Source: Bradyrhizobium commune
GTDB taxonomy: Bacteria > Pseudomonadota > Alphaproteobacteria > Rhizobiales > Xanthobacteraceae
Length of the DNA: 64,000 nucleotides
Assembly (NCBI RefSeq): GCF_015624505.1
Contig: NZ_CP061379.1
Location: 1,798,001 to 1,862,000, forward strand
Direction of reading: 5' to 3'
Shown: piece after piece, positions 36,384 through 44,706 of the stretch
Numbering within the stretch: position 1 is the stretch's first letter
How the letters are laid out: every line of letters begins with the position of its first letter
Notes under the pieces: generated by a model
What the model saw: only the letters and a program-made list of their open reading frames with translations
The model's database searches: none
Told to the model about the DNA's origin: nothing
Position numbers and translations under genes: made by a program

Positions 36384-37399
36384 TGCATCACCTCATTGTC
36401 GATCTGGCCGCGCTCGACGAAGGCGAGTGTCAGCTCGGCGAGCGCCGGGGCAAGCAGGAAGCCGTGGCGGTAGAGACCGTTGACGGCGATGGTGTCGCCG
36501 CGGACGCCGATGCGCGGCAGATTGTCGGGATAGGCCGGGCGAAGGCCCGAGCCGAATTCGACGATGCGGGCCTCGCCGAAAGCGGGATGCACGGCATAGG
36601 CTGCGCCCAAGAGCTCCAGCGCGGAGCGCACGCTGACGCCGGTGTCCTCGGCCTCGATCGAGGTCGCGCCCAGCATGAACAGGTTTTGCTCGCGCGGGAT
36701 CACGTAAAGCGGCCAGCGCGGATGGATCAGCCGCACCGGGCGCGACAGCTGCACCTCGCGGGTCTCGATCAAAATCATCTCGCCCTTGACGCCGCGAAGC
36801 TCCGGCTCCTCGCCGCGCGCGGCAAGGCCGCGGCAGTCGATCACGATGCCCTTAGGATTAAGGTTTGCGAGATCGTTGGCGCTGACTTCGCTGTCGAACT
36901 TGATGGTGCCGCCGGCAGCAACGATGCGCTCGTGCAGCTTTGGCAGCACGCGGCGCGGCTCGACATGGCCCTCCGCCGGGAAGAACAGCGCATCGTGGAA
37001 GCGGCCCTCCAGCGACGGCTCGAGCGCGGCAAGCGCGGCGGCATCGAGCCGGCGGTGGCCCTCGGTCATGCGGGCAAAGCGCTCGAAATCGTTGCGCTCG
37101 CGCGGGTGCGCCACGACCAGCGAGCCGTTGAACGGCGTATCCGGCAATTCGCGCCGCCAGATGTCGAGGGAGCGCAGGCCGAGGCGGCTGATGACGGGTT
37201 CGGCGACCTCCGCCTCGCAATAAGGCGCCAGCATGCCGCCGGCCCAATGGCTGGTGGCATCGGTCATTCCTGCGTCACCGCGCTCGTGTAGCGTCACGGA
37301 ATGGCCGGCCTGCGCGAACAACAGCGCCTGCCAGGCTCCCGCAATACCTGCACCGATGATGGATACCGGAGAATCCGGTCGCTTGGTCGTCTGCAACAT
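36374..37399 (-). CDS. thiO: Glycine oxidase ThiO
   Basis: A 341-residue FAD enzyme that oxidises glycine to the imine used in thiazole synthesis. The dinucleotide-binding motif is VSIIGAGIAGAWQALLFAQAG followed by the acidic VTLHERGD. DCRGLAARGEEPELRGVKGEM and the C-terminal FSGLRPAYPDNLP-like block (FGSGLRPAYPDN) and GLYRHGFLLAPALAEL match the ThiO/DAAO family. It is the first gene of the operon, immediately downstream of the TPP riboswitch. Confidence 0.92.
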   Translation of the reverse strand: MLQTTKRPDSPVSIIGAGIAGAWQALLFAQAGHSVTLHERGDAGMTDATSHWAGGMLAPYCEAEVAEPVISRLGLRSLDIWRRELPDTPFNGSLVVAHPRERNDFERFARMTEGHRRLDAAALAALEPSLEGRFHDALFFPAEGHVEPRRVLPKLHERIVAAGGTIKFDSEVSANDLANLNPKGIVIDCRGLAARGEEPELRGVKGEMILIETREVQLSRPVRLIHPRWPLYVIPREQNLFMLGATSIEAEDTGVSVRSALELLGAAYAVHPAFGEARIVEFGSGLRPAYPDNLPRIGVRGDTIAVNGLYRHGFLLAPALAELTLAFVERGQIDNEVMQCF

Positions 37400-37403
37400 C
37401 CCT

Positions 37404-37523
37404 GTCCCTTCGCCGGCATGACCCGGATCAGGTTCAAAGGGTCACCGCGGTCCTGGGCGTTCCCATCTCTGGGCTTGCCCATTTAGCGGTATCTCAGCTC
37501 CTCCTCGGAGCACCCCTCGGAAC
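37404..37523 (-). promoter_or_regulatory. TPP riboswitch
   Basis: On the minus strand the motifs run in order: GAGGGGTGC, then CTGAGATACC (pyrimidine-sensing loop), then ACCCTTTGAACCTGATCCGG and GTCATGCCGGCGAAGGGA (pyrophosphate-sensing helix and P1). GTTCC at 37519-37523 can pair with GGGAC at 37404-37408 to close P1. The stretch AAGGGA in the 3' strand is also the likely ribosome binding site of thiO, with its ATG five bases on. Binding TPP should hide the site and stop translation. Confidence 0.95.
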
Positions 37524-37553
37524 GGCTCTAATGTAGGCCAGTGGAGCCCTGTG

Positions 37554-38090
37554 TCAACGCATGTTCCCGGGAACCTGCGCCCGCGCGTTGCGGATGCCTT
37601 GGGTGAGCTTTCGGTGCGGTGCACCGAGCATCGGCTGCGGATTGCCGTTCGGCTCGAGCGGAGCCTCGAAGCTCGCCTCTCGCACCATGGCCTGACGCTG
37701 CTGCTTTGCGGCATAGTAATAGCCGCCTGCATAATAACGAATGGCTCGGGCGTGGTCGCCGTTGGCGGCGTGGTAGGCGCCGGCGAGATATTTGACCGCG
37801 TAGGCGAGATTGGTGTCGGGATCGCGCAGGCCTGCGGCATCGCCGGTGTAGCCCAGCCCACGCGCCGTCGCGAGCTTGATCTGCATCAGGCCGATGGTGC
37901 CGCCGTGGCCGATCAGCTGCGGCTGATAACGGCTCTCGCGCATGATGACGCGGTGCACCAGTGCCTGCGGCACGCCGTTGGCGCGCGCATGGGCTGCGAC
38001 CATCTCGGCATACTCGGCCTCGCCGGCGAAAGCGGCCTGCGACGACATCAGTCCGGCCGCAATGAGCGCGGCAACACGTAAAATTTTCAT
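37554..38090 (-). CDS. Lytic transglycosylase domain protein
   Basis: A 178-residue exported SLT-fold enzyme. It has a signal peptide (ending QAAFAG) and the catalytic glutamate in RVIMRESRYQPQ. GHGGTIGLMQIKLATARGLGY and DPDTNLAYAVKYLAGAYHAANGDHARAIRYYAGGYY are the SLT blocks. It cleaves peptidoglycan glycan strands. The tail (residues 150-178) is basic. It lies just upstream of the thi riboswitch on the same strand. Confidence 0.9.
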   Translation of the reverse strand: MKILRVAALIAAGLMSSQAAFAGEAEYAEMVAAHARANGVPQALVHRVIMRESRYQPQLIGHGGTIGLMQIKLATARGLGYTGDAAGLRDPDTNLAYAVKYLAGAYHAANGDHARAIRYYAGGYYYAAKQQRQAMVREASFEAPLEPNGNPQPMLGAPHRKLTQGIRNARAQVPGNMR

Positions 38091-38376
38091 CAGATGTCCC
38101 TGAGTGACCTGCGCCGTTCGCCCTTATTGTCTGGCATGATCTTTCCGGAAAACCGCTGCGCACTTTTCCGGATCATGCCTTAGGCCTGCCGAACGCGGCG
38201 ATGATGTGACCAAACGCCGCCGCTTGCGATTTTGCGGCGCAGAGCCGTCGTGATGACTCAATGCCCGCGTATGGTTGTCCCTGGGCGGACGAACCCCGCT
38301 CGCGACAGCACGACTGTCTATTCGCGCCGGTGCGCGAAAGCGAGTAAGAAGCGGCTAGCGAATCGGGAGAGGTGCC

Positions 38377-38592
38377 ATGACAAAAATCAACATGGCGACA
38401 GCACACACCGGCGACATCCCCAGACAGAACCCCTGTGCCCAATGCGGCACGCCGATCCCCGAGCCGGACTGGATCGAGCCGGGCGAGGGACGCATCTCCT
38501 ATCTCTGGAATTGTCGCGCCTGCGGCTATCGTTTCGAGGCGGTGGCGATCTTTGACGAGATCGCCGTCGAGCACCCGCCGCTCGCTGCCTAA
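38377..38592 (+). CDS. Small zinc-ribbon protein
   Basis: A 71-residue protein with two CxxC pairs (NPCAQCGTPI and WNCRACGYRF) separated by 26 residues, the layout of a zinc ribbon. GEGRISYLWNC links them. The rest is acidic. It is probably a metal-binding protein of unknown role. It ends seven bases from the stop of the histidine kinase gene on the other strand. Confidence 0.72.
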   Translation: MTKINMATAHTGDIPRQNPCAQCGTPIPEPDWIEPGEGRISYLWNCRACGYRFEAVAIFDEIAVEHPPLAA

Positions 38593-38598
38593 ATCAAG

Positions 38599-39924
38599 CT
38601 ACGCCGCCAGCCGCGGCTGTTGCCAGGTCGGCAATTGCATCCGCACGATCAATCCGTGCGGCGCGCGGTCGTGCAGCGACAGGTCGCCGCCATGGGCGAG
38701 CGCGATCGCGCGCGCAATCGAGAGGCCGAGGCCGAAGCCGGTGGAATCGTCCATGGTGCGCGCATCGTCGCCGCGCACGAACGGCTCCAGCATCTCCTGC
38801 TTGCGCGCATCCGAGATGCCGGGGCCATCGTCCTCGACATCGATGACGAGCTTGGTGCCGACGATATCGAGGCGGATCGTGACTTCGGCGCCGAAGCGCA
38901 CGGCGTTCTCGACCAAATTGGTGACGCCACGATGCAGATCGTCGGGACGCGCGGCGGCGGTCGCCGACAGCGGTCCCTCGTAGTGCACGACATGGCCCAT
39001 GTCGCCGAACTGGTCGGCGATCAGCTGGAGCGTGCTGGCGATGTCGACCAGCGTCACCGCCTCGATCTTGCGATCGTTGCGGAGCAGAGAGAGCACGCTT
39101 TCCAGCATCGAGCGCATCTGGTCGAGATCGATCAGCATGCGCTTGCGGTTGCCCTCGTCCTCGATGAACTCGGCGCGCAGCCTGAGCCGCGTGATCGGGG
39201 TGCGCAGATCGTGGCTGATCGCGGCCAGCATGCGGGTGCGATCCGACATCAGCCGCGCGATCCGCTCATGCATGCGGTTGAGCGCGCGCGCCACCGAGCG
39301 GATCTCTTCCGGGCCGCGCTCGGGCAGCGGCTCCGCTCCGCCGTCCAGACTGAAATTCTCGGCCGCCTTGGCGAAGGAGGACAGTGGAGTCGCCAGCGCG
39401 CGCGCCGCCCACAGGCCGAGCACGGTGATACAGATGAAGGCGGTCATCAGCGTCACCAGCCACGGCGCGCCCCAGAACCATGGCCGCGGACCGTTCTCGA
39501 CATGACCCGCGATCATGGTGCCGTCAGGCAATACCACGCCGATGCGATGGGCGTCGCCGTCAGGCGCGAGCTGCATCACCTTGTAGCCGCGGCCGAGATG
39601 GCGGTGGAATCCGTGCAGATGCTGGCTTTCGCTGTCCTCGATCCCGGTCGCCGTGCCCGGCGCTGATATCTCGATGTTGAGCTTTGGGAAGGCGCGCGCG
39701 AGATCTGCGGTAAGACGCGGCCGGTCGTCCGGCCTGGCCGAGCCGAGCAGCAGTGCTGCATCCATCAATTGGGGCGCGCCGTCCGGCGGCGCGTCCGGCC
39801 GGTCGGGCCGGCTGATCAGGAAGGCGGTGGTGACGACGAGATGCAGCGCGACGGTCGAGCCCAGCACCAGCGCGGCGATCTGCCCGCCGATGCCCTTGAG
39901 GTGGAAGAACCCGAACGGCCTCAT
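38599..39924 (-). CDS. Sensor histidine kinase, EnvZ-like
   Basis: A 441-residue membrane kinase. TM1 is about residues 15-37 (IAALVLGSTVALHLVVTTAFLIS) and TM2 about 155-178, with a periplasmic sensor of about 115 residues between them. HAMP follows. The phospho-acceptor His is in AAISHDLRTPITRLR. The ATP-binding domain has N-box NLVENAVRFG, G1 DDGPGI and G2 GFGLGLSIA. It is co-transcribed with the response regulator, starting 14 bases after its stop. The signal is unknown. The sensor region contains His-rich SESQHLHGFHRHLG. Confidence 0.94.
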   Translation of the reverse strand: MRPFGFFHLKGIGGQIAALVLGSTVALHLVVTTAFLISRPDRPDAPPDGAPQLMDAALLLGSARPDDRPRLTADLARAFPKLNIEISAPGTATGIEDSESQHLHGFHRHLGRGYKVMQLAPDGDAHRIGVVLPDGTMIAGHVENGPRPWFWGAPWLVTLMTAFICITVLGLWAARALATPLSSFAKAAENFSLDGGAEPLPERGPEEIRSVARALNRMHERIARLMSDRTRMLAAISHDLRTPITRLRLRAEFIEDEGNRKRMLIDLDQMRSMLESVLSLLRNDRKIEAVTLVDIASTLQLIADQFGDMGHVVHYEGPLSATAAARPDDLHRGVTNLVENAVRFGAEVTIRLDIVGTKLVIDVEDDGPGISDARKQEMLEPFVRGDDARTMDDSTGFGLGLSIARAIALAHGGDLSLHDRAPHGLIVRMQLPTWQQPRLAA

Positions 39925-39938
39925 CGTCTTACGCCCCG

Positions 39939-40679
39939 TCAGTTGCTCAGGGGCGTCGTCACCGCTTCCGTTCTGGGCGTGAACAAATAGCCGCCGGAGC
40001 GCACCGTCTTGATGATGGTGGGATCGGCCGGATTGGGCTCGATCTTGCGGCGGATGCGGCTGACCAGCACGTCGATGGAGCGCTCGAACGAGCCGGTGTT
40101 GCGCCCCTGCGTGAGGTCGAGCAGGCTGTCGCGCGATAGCACGCGGCCGGGCCGCTCGCAGAAGGTCCTGAGCAGATCGAACTCGGCGCTGGTCACCGCG
40201 ACGCGCGCGCCTTCGGGATTGCGCAATTCCCGCAACCGCAGATCGATGCGCCAGCCTTCGAAGGCAAGCGTGCTTGCGCCCTCGATCGAGCTTGCGGCCT
40301 GTGCGGAGGCCTGGCGGCGCAGCACAGCGTTGATGCGGGCGAGCAGCTCGCGCGGATTGAACGGCTTCGGCAGATAATCATCGGCGCCCATCTCGAGGCC
40401 GACGATGCGGTCGACGTCCTCGCCGCGCGCGGTGAGCATGATGATCGGCGTCTGCGCTTCGGAGCGGACCTTGCGGCACAGGCTGAGACCGTCTTCGCCC
40501 GGCAGCATGACGTCGAGAACGATGAGGTCCACGCGGTGATCGGCCATGGCGCGCGACATCTCGCGGCCATCGCTCACGGCGGTGACGTTGCAGGCGTTGT
40601 TGCGGAGATATTTCGCAATCAACGTCCGGGTTTCGCGGTCGTCCTCGACGACCAGGATGTTCGGGGAAGGAATGGCCAT
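39939..40679 (-). CDS. OmpR-family response regulator
   Basis: A 246-residue two-domain regulator. The receiver has the acidic pair in VVEDDRETRT, the phospho-acceptor Asp in LIVLDVMLPGEDGL, and the Thr and Lys in MLTARGEDVDR and YLPKPFNP. The winged-helix domain ends DVLVSRIRRKIEPNP...TVRSGGYLFTP. I chose the ATG at 40679 (MAIPSPNILVVEDD), preceded by GGGAAGGAATGG-like purines. It leads the operon with the kinase downstream. The target genes are unknown; the divergent gene at 40860 is a natural candidate. Confidence 0.95.
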   Translation of the reverse strand: MAIPSPNILVVEDDRETRTLIAKYLRNNACNVTAVSDGREMSRAMADHRVDLIVLDVMLPGEDGLSLCRKVRSEAQTPIIMLTARGEDVDRIVGLEMGADDYLPKPFNPRELLARINAVLRRQASAQAASSIEGASTLAFEGWRIDLRLRELRNPEGARVAVTSAEFDLLRTFCERPGRVLSRDSLLDLTQGRNTGSFERSIDVLVSRIRRKIEPNPADPTIIKTVRSGGYLFTPRTEAVTTPLSN

Positions 40680-40859
40680 GCGCTTTGTTTGTCCAAGATT
40701 CGGGCCAAAAGGCGAAGATTTTTGTTTCAGTTTGTTTCTGTTTGTAAAACCGCAATACCGGGCAACACCCGGGACAGTGGAACGGCAAGGTCTCGTTAAG
40801 GCCGTTAACCATACCGTGGCGCAGTTGTGTACGAAACCCCGCAAACCCACGGAGCCATC

Positions 40860-41447
40860 ATGACTTCGATTTCGGCGGCCTCCGCCGGTAACTACCAGTC
40901 GCCTCTCCAGCGACTGCAACAGGAATTACAATCGGAAGTTTCCGACGGCACGATTTCGTCGTCCGACCAGTCCGCGCTCACGACGGCGCTCCAGGACATC
41001 GACACGGCGCTCCAGCAGAGCCGCTCCAGCGACCAGTCGAGCGGTACCAAGCCGTCCAAGGACGGCCTCAAGTCGAAGATCGACGACCTCATCTCCAACG
41101 AGGTCACGAACGGGACGCTGACGTCGGACCAGGCCGACGAGCTGAAGGGCGTGTTTCAGTCCGCTTTCGCCAAGGGTCCCGAGGGAAAGGGTCCCGGCGG
41201 GCCCGGTGGTGCGGGTGGCCCGCCGCCCGGACCGCCGCCGTCGGACGACAGCCCGCCTTCGGATTCGTCGACGACGGATTCGACGAGCAGCAGCTCGACC
41301 GATTCCAGCACGGCGAAAATCCTCGAGCAGTTCCTCCAGGCGCTGCAACAGTCGCAGTCGTCGAGCTCGTCCTACGGTGCCAATGGCACGACGAGCTCTT
41401 CGAGCAGTTCGGATTTTTCTGCGCTTCTGATCGACTACCAGAGCTGA
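40860..41447 (+). CDS. Ser/Gly/Pro-rich hypothetical protein
   Basis: A 195-residue low-complexity protein. The first half has two related helical repeats (LQSEVSDGTISSSDQSALTTAL and LISNEVTNGTLTSDQADELKGV), with the shared core xxxEVxxGTxxSxDQxxL. The second half is Ser/Gly/Pro-rich ending SALLIDYQS. There is no signal peptide. GGAG lies just before the ATG at 40860. It diverges from the response regulator. It resembles small rhizobial proteins with EF-hand-like or heat-resistant soluble regions, but no family is recognised. Confidence 0.66.
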   Translation: MTSISAASAGNYQSPLQRLQQELQSEVSDGTISSSDQSALTTALQDIDTALQQSRSSDQSSGTKPSKDGLKSKIDDLISNEVTNGTLTSDQADELKGVFQSAFAKGPEGKGPGGPGGAGGPPPGPPPSDDSPPSDSSTTDSTSSSSTDSSTAKILEQFLQALQQSQSSSSSYGANGTTSSSSSSDFSALLIDYQS

Positions 41448-41666
41448 CCCGCGCGACGCAGGTCGGCGCGTTCCTCGCCGCGATCGTGCTTCACCCAGGG
41501 CGCATGATCGTCGGCGGGTAAACCGCACATCGCGTATCGTTCCTGAGTGACACAGGAACCTTCGTCGCGATGCAGCGTGGAGCAACGAAATTGCCGCAGC
41601 TCAGGAACCGCAAGGGACCGTGGCTGTTCTCCCCGCACAAGTTTTCTGCTGAAGGAGAGGACAACC

Positions 41667-42197
41667 ATGTTGATGAAATCGATCGCCGCCGGTCTTGCCG
41701 GCACCGCTTTGCTTGCGTCCGTTGCGTTTGCGCAAAACCCGACCACCACCACGGACAAGTCGCCAACCGCGGCCACCGCGACGACCACCACCACAACCGC
41801 GTCCGGCGAATGGCGCGCCTCGAAGATGGCGGGCGTGAAGGTCTATAACGACGCCAACGAGAACATCGGCTCGATCAACGACCTGCTGATGGACAAGACT
41901 GGCGCCGTGAAGATCGCCGTGATCGGCGTCGGCGGCTTCCTCGGCATGGGTGAGCATCTCGTCGCCATTCCGTACGAGAAGCTGAAATTCGTCAACGAGG
42001 CCGTGGCCTATACCGGCGCGACCGGCACGAGCGCGAACCCCAACGCCAGGCCCGCCGCGAGCACTACAACGGGCGCCGCGACCGGCACCGAGAAGACGAC
42101 CACGTCGTCTTCGTCGAAGTGGTATCCGGACCACGCCGTGTTCAACGCATCCAAGGACGAGCTGAAGAACATGCCCGAGTTCAAGTACTCGGAGTAA
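41667..42197 (+). CDS. PRC-barrel domain protein
   Basis: A 176-residue exported protein with a signal peptide (ending SVAFAQ), a Thr-rich linker and one PRC-barrel domain: EWRASKMAGVKVYNDANENIGSINDLLMDKTGAVKIAVIGVGGFLGMGEHLVAIPYEKL. The C-terminus is Thr/Ser-rich. AAGGAGAGG precedes the ATG. PRC-barrels serve in RimM, photosynthetic reaction centres and stress proteins; this exported type is of unknown role. Confidence 0.88.
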   Translation: MLMKSIAAGLAGTALLASVAFAQNPTTTTDKSPTAATATTTTTTASGEWRASKMAGVKVYNDANENIGSINDLLMDKTGAVKIAVIGVGGFLGMGEHLVAIPYEKLKFVNEAVAYTGATGTSANPNARPAASTTTGAATGTEKTTTSSSSKWYPDHAVFNASKDELKNMPEFKYSE

Positions 42198-42264
42198 TGC
42201 GGCTCCCGTGACGGCCTGAACGAAGCGCGCCCGGTTTGCACCGGGCGCGCCGTCGTGCCTCTTT

Positions 42265-42353
42265 CGTCATTGCGACGAGCGCTTGCGACGAAGCAGTCCA
42301 GAGCTATCTCCGCGGATGCATTCCTGGATTGCGTCGCTTCGCTCGCAATGACG
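42265..42353. repeat. Interspersed inverted repeat, CGTCATTGCGA family
   Basis: CGTCATTGCGACGAGCGCTTGCGACGAAG with right arm CTTCGCTCGCAATGACG and inner GCAGTCCAG/CTGGATTGC-like pair. It sits 11 bases past the stop of the next minus-strand gene. Confidence 0.82.
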
Positions 42354-42364
42354 AAGGGCGCGCC

Positions 42365-43579
42365 TCAATTCCCCTTCACCAGCGGGCAGCCGCCCTTGTC
42401 GAGCGGGCGGAAGGCTTCGTCGCCGGGCACGGTGGCGATCAGCTTGTAGAGGTCCCACTCGCCCTTGGATTCTTCCGGCTTCTTCACCTCGAACAGATAC
42501 ATGTCGTGGACCATGCGGCCGTCGATGCGGATCTTGCCGCCCTTGGCGAAGAAGTCGTTGATCGGCGTCTTGCGCATCTGCTCCATCACCTTCGGCGCTT
42601 CATCGGTCTTGATGGCGTCGATCGCCTTCAGATAATGCATGGTCGCCGAATAGAGGCCGGCCTGGATCATGGTCGGCATGTGGCCGACCTTGTCGTTGAA
42701 GCGCTTGGAGAAGGCGCGCGTCTCGTCGTTCATGTCCCAGTAGAACGCGTCGGTGACGATCAGACCCTGCGTCGCCTTGATCCCGAGCGAGTGTGTATCG
42801 GTGATCTCCTGCAACAGCGCGATCATCTTCTGGCCGCCCTGCACCAGACCGAATTCGGCCGCCTGCTTCAGCGCATTGGTGGTGTCGCCGCCGGCGTTGG
42901 CGAGCGCGACCACCTTGGCCTTGGAGGCCTGGGCCTGGAGCAGGAAGGAGGAAAAGTCCGACGAGTTGAGCGGGTGGCGGACGTCGCCAAGCACCTTGCC
43001 GCCGCTCTCCTTGACCACGTTGGCGGCGTCGCGTTCGAGCGCCATGCCGAAGGCGTAGTCGGCTGTGACGAAGAACCAGCTGTCCTCGCCGCGCTTCACC
43101 ATCGCTCGGCCCGCGACGTTCGACAGCGCATAGGTGTCGTAGGTCCAGTGCACCGTGTTGGGCGAGCAGGCGACGCCGGTGATGTCGGAAGATCCGCCGC
43201 CGGAATTGATGTTGATCTTGTTCTTCTCGCGCGTCAGCGCGGAGATCGGCAGCGCCACCGAGGAGGTCGGCACGTCGAAGATCGCGTCGACCTTCTCGTT
43301 GTCGTACCAGTTGCGGGCGATGTTGACGCCGACATCGGGCTTGTTCTGGTGATCGGCGGCGACGACCTGGACCGGCTTGCCGGCGACCTTGGCGCCGTAA
43401 TCGGCGACCGCCATCTCGACTGCGGCGAGCGAACCCTTGCCGGTCGCGTCCGCATAAAGGCTCGACATGTCCGTGAGCACGCCGATCTTGACGACGTCGT
43501 CGGAAATCTGCGCCTGCGCCGCGCCCGATGTGGCGGCGATGGCGAGACCGGCCGCGACCGCGGCAATGAGTTTGTGCAT
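42365..43579 (-). CDS. ABC transporter substrate-binding protein (branched-chain amino acid type)
   Basis: A 404-residue periplasmic binding protein of the LivK/peripla_BP_6 type. It has a signal peptide (ending AAQAQ), then VVKIGVLTDMSSLYADATGKGSLAAVEMA, INSGGGSSDITG and TYALSNVAGRAMVKRG. Such proteins bind small organic solutes, often amides or amino acids; this long form with a CSPN stretch recalls amide or aromatic-acid binders. No permease of this ABC type is adjacent, so it is an orphan here. The ATG at 43579 begins the signal peptide. Confidence 0.9.
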   Translation of the reverse strand: MHKLIAAVAAGLAIAATSGAAQAQISDDVVKIGVLTDMSSLYADATGKGSLAAVEMAVADYGAKVAGKPVQVVAADHQNKPDVGVNIARNWYDNEKVDAIFDVPTSSVALPISALTREKNKININSGGGSSDITGVACSPNTVHWTYDTYALSNVAGRAMVKRGEDSWFFVTADYAFGMALERDAANVVKESGGKVLGDVRHPLNSSDFSSFLLQAQASKAKVVALANAGGDTTNALKQAAEFGLVQGGQKMIALLQEITDTHSLGIKATQGLIVTDAFYWDMNDETRAFSKRFNDKVGHMPTMIQAGLYSATMHYLKAIDAIKTDEAPKVMEQMRKTPINDFFAKGGKIRIDGRMVHDMYLFEVKKPEESKGEWDLYKLIATVPGDEAFRPLDKGGCPLVKGN

Positions 43580-43709
43580 GTAATTTTCTCCCTCAGCGTT
43601 GTTGTTTGGGCGTTGTTGCGGGGCCTGTTCTAGCGACAAACGGTCGCGGCCGCAAAGCGCTCGGCGCCATAGCGGAATGCAAAAAGAGAAGGGGCGGCCC
43701 GTGTTCTTA

Positions 43710-43862
43710 CCCTCGCCCCTTGTGGGAGAGGGTGGCTCGCCGCGTAGCGGCGAGACGGGTGAGGGGTTCTCTCCGCGCGCACCCATCTTGCATTTGACCT
43801 GCGGAGAGATACCCCTCATCCGGCGCTTCGCGCCACCTTCTCCCGCAAGGGGAGAAGGGAGA
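43710..43862. repeat. Interspersed repeat, CCCTCGCCCC/GGGAGAGGG family
   Basis: Hairpins CCCTCGCCCCTTGTGGGAGAGGG and CCTTCTCCCGCAAGGGGAGAAGG bracket GGTGAGGGG and CCCCTCATCC. The gap 43580-43875 holds no gene. Related elements are at 25106 and 57654. Confidence 0.8.
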
Positions 43863-43875
43863 AGAACACCACCAA

Positions 43876-44706
43876 TCAGGCGCTACTGCCCTTCAGCCGT
43901 TCGTTGCGTCGGCGCAAGCCTTCCAGGGTGGCGAGGAGGATGACTGAGACCGTCGTCAGGATCACCGCCGCTGCCGTGATGGTGGGGCTGATGTTCTCGC
44001 GGATGCCGCTGAACATCTCGCGCGGCAGGGTGCGCTGCTCAGGCCCCGCCATGAACAGCACGATCACCACCTCGTCGAAGCTGGTCGCGAAGGCGAACAG
44101 CGCGCCCGACGCCAGCCCCGGCAGGATCAGCGGCAGGATCACGCGGCGGAACGCATAAAGCGGCGAAGCGCCGAGCGAGGCGGCGGCGCGGGCCAGATTG
44201 GTGTCGAAGCTTTGCAGCGTCGCGCCGACCGTGATCACCACAAAGGGCGTCGCCAGCGCGGTGTGCGCCAGGATCAGGCCGAGATAGCTGCCGGTCAGCC
44301 CGATCGGCGCGAAGAAGAAATACAGACCGACCGCGGTGATGACGCCGGGCACGACGACCGGCGACAGCACGAAAGCCAGCACCAGCGGCTTGAACCGGCT
44401 CTTCCATTGCGCCAGCCCAAGAGCTGCCAGTGTGCCAAGCAGCATCGACAGCAGAGTCGAGGCGACGCCGATCATCATGCTGTTCTTCAGCGAATTCATC
44501 CAGCGCGGCGACGTGATGAAGTCGTCGTACCAGCGCAAGGAGAGGCCCGGCAGCGGATAGGTGAGGTAGGAGCCTGAGCTGAAGGACAGCGGCATGATCG
44601 CAAGGATCGGCGCGATCAGGAAGATGAACACCAGCGTGGAGACGACGATGGTCGCGGTCCAGGCGATGCGCTGGCTGGGCGTGCGGAGCGAGGCATTGTC
44701 GCTCAA
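43876..44706 (-). CDS. ABC transporter permease (PotC-like)
   Basis: A 276-residue inner-membrane permease with six transmembrane segments. The EAA loop is RAAASLGASPLYAFRRVILPLI. The start is a TTG at 44706, overlapping the upstream stop in TTGA, with GGAGG eight bases before it. A frame continuing through the upstream gene is not the true start. It pairs with the permease at 44703-45965, the binding protein at 46186 and the ATPase at 47284, forming a spermidine/putrescine-type importer. The actual substrate is unknown. Confidence 0.92.
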   Translation of the reverse strand: MSDNASLRTPSQRIAWTATIVVSTLVFIFLIAPILAIMPLSFSSGSYLTYPLPGLSLRWYDDFITSPRWMNSLKNSMMIGVASTLLSMLLGTLAALGLAQWKSRFKPLVLAFVLSPVVVPGVITAVGLYFFFAPIGLTGSYLGLILAHTALATPFVVITVGATLQSFDTNLARAAASLGASPLYAFRRVILPLILPGLASGALFAFATSFDEVVIVLFMAGPEQRTLPREMFSGIRENISPTITAAAVILTTVSVILLATLEGLRRRNERLKGSSA

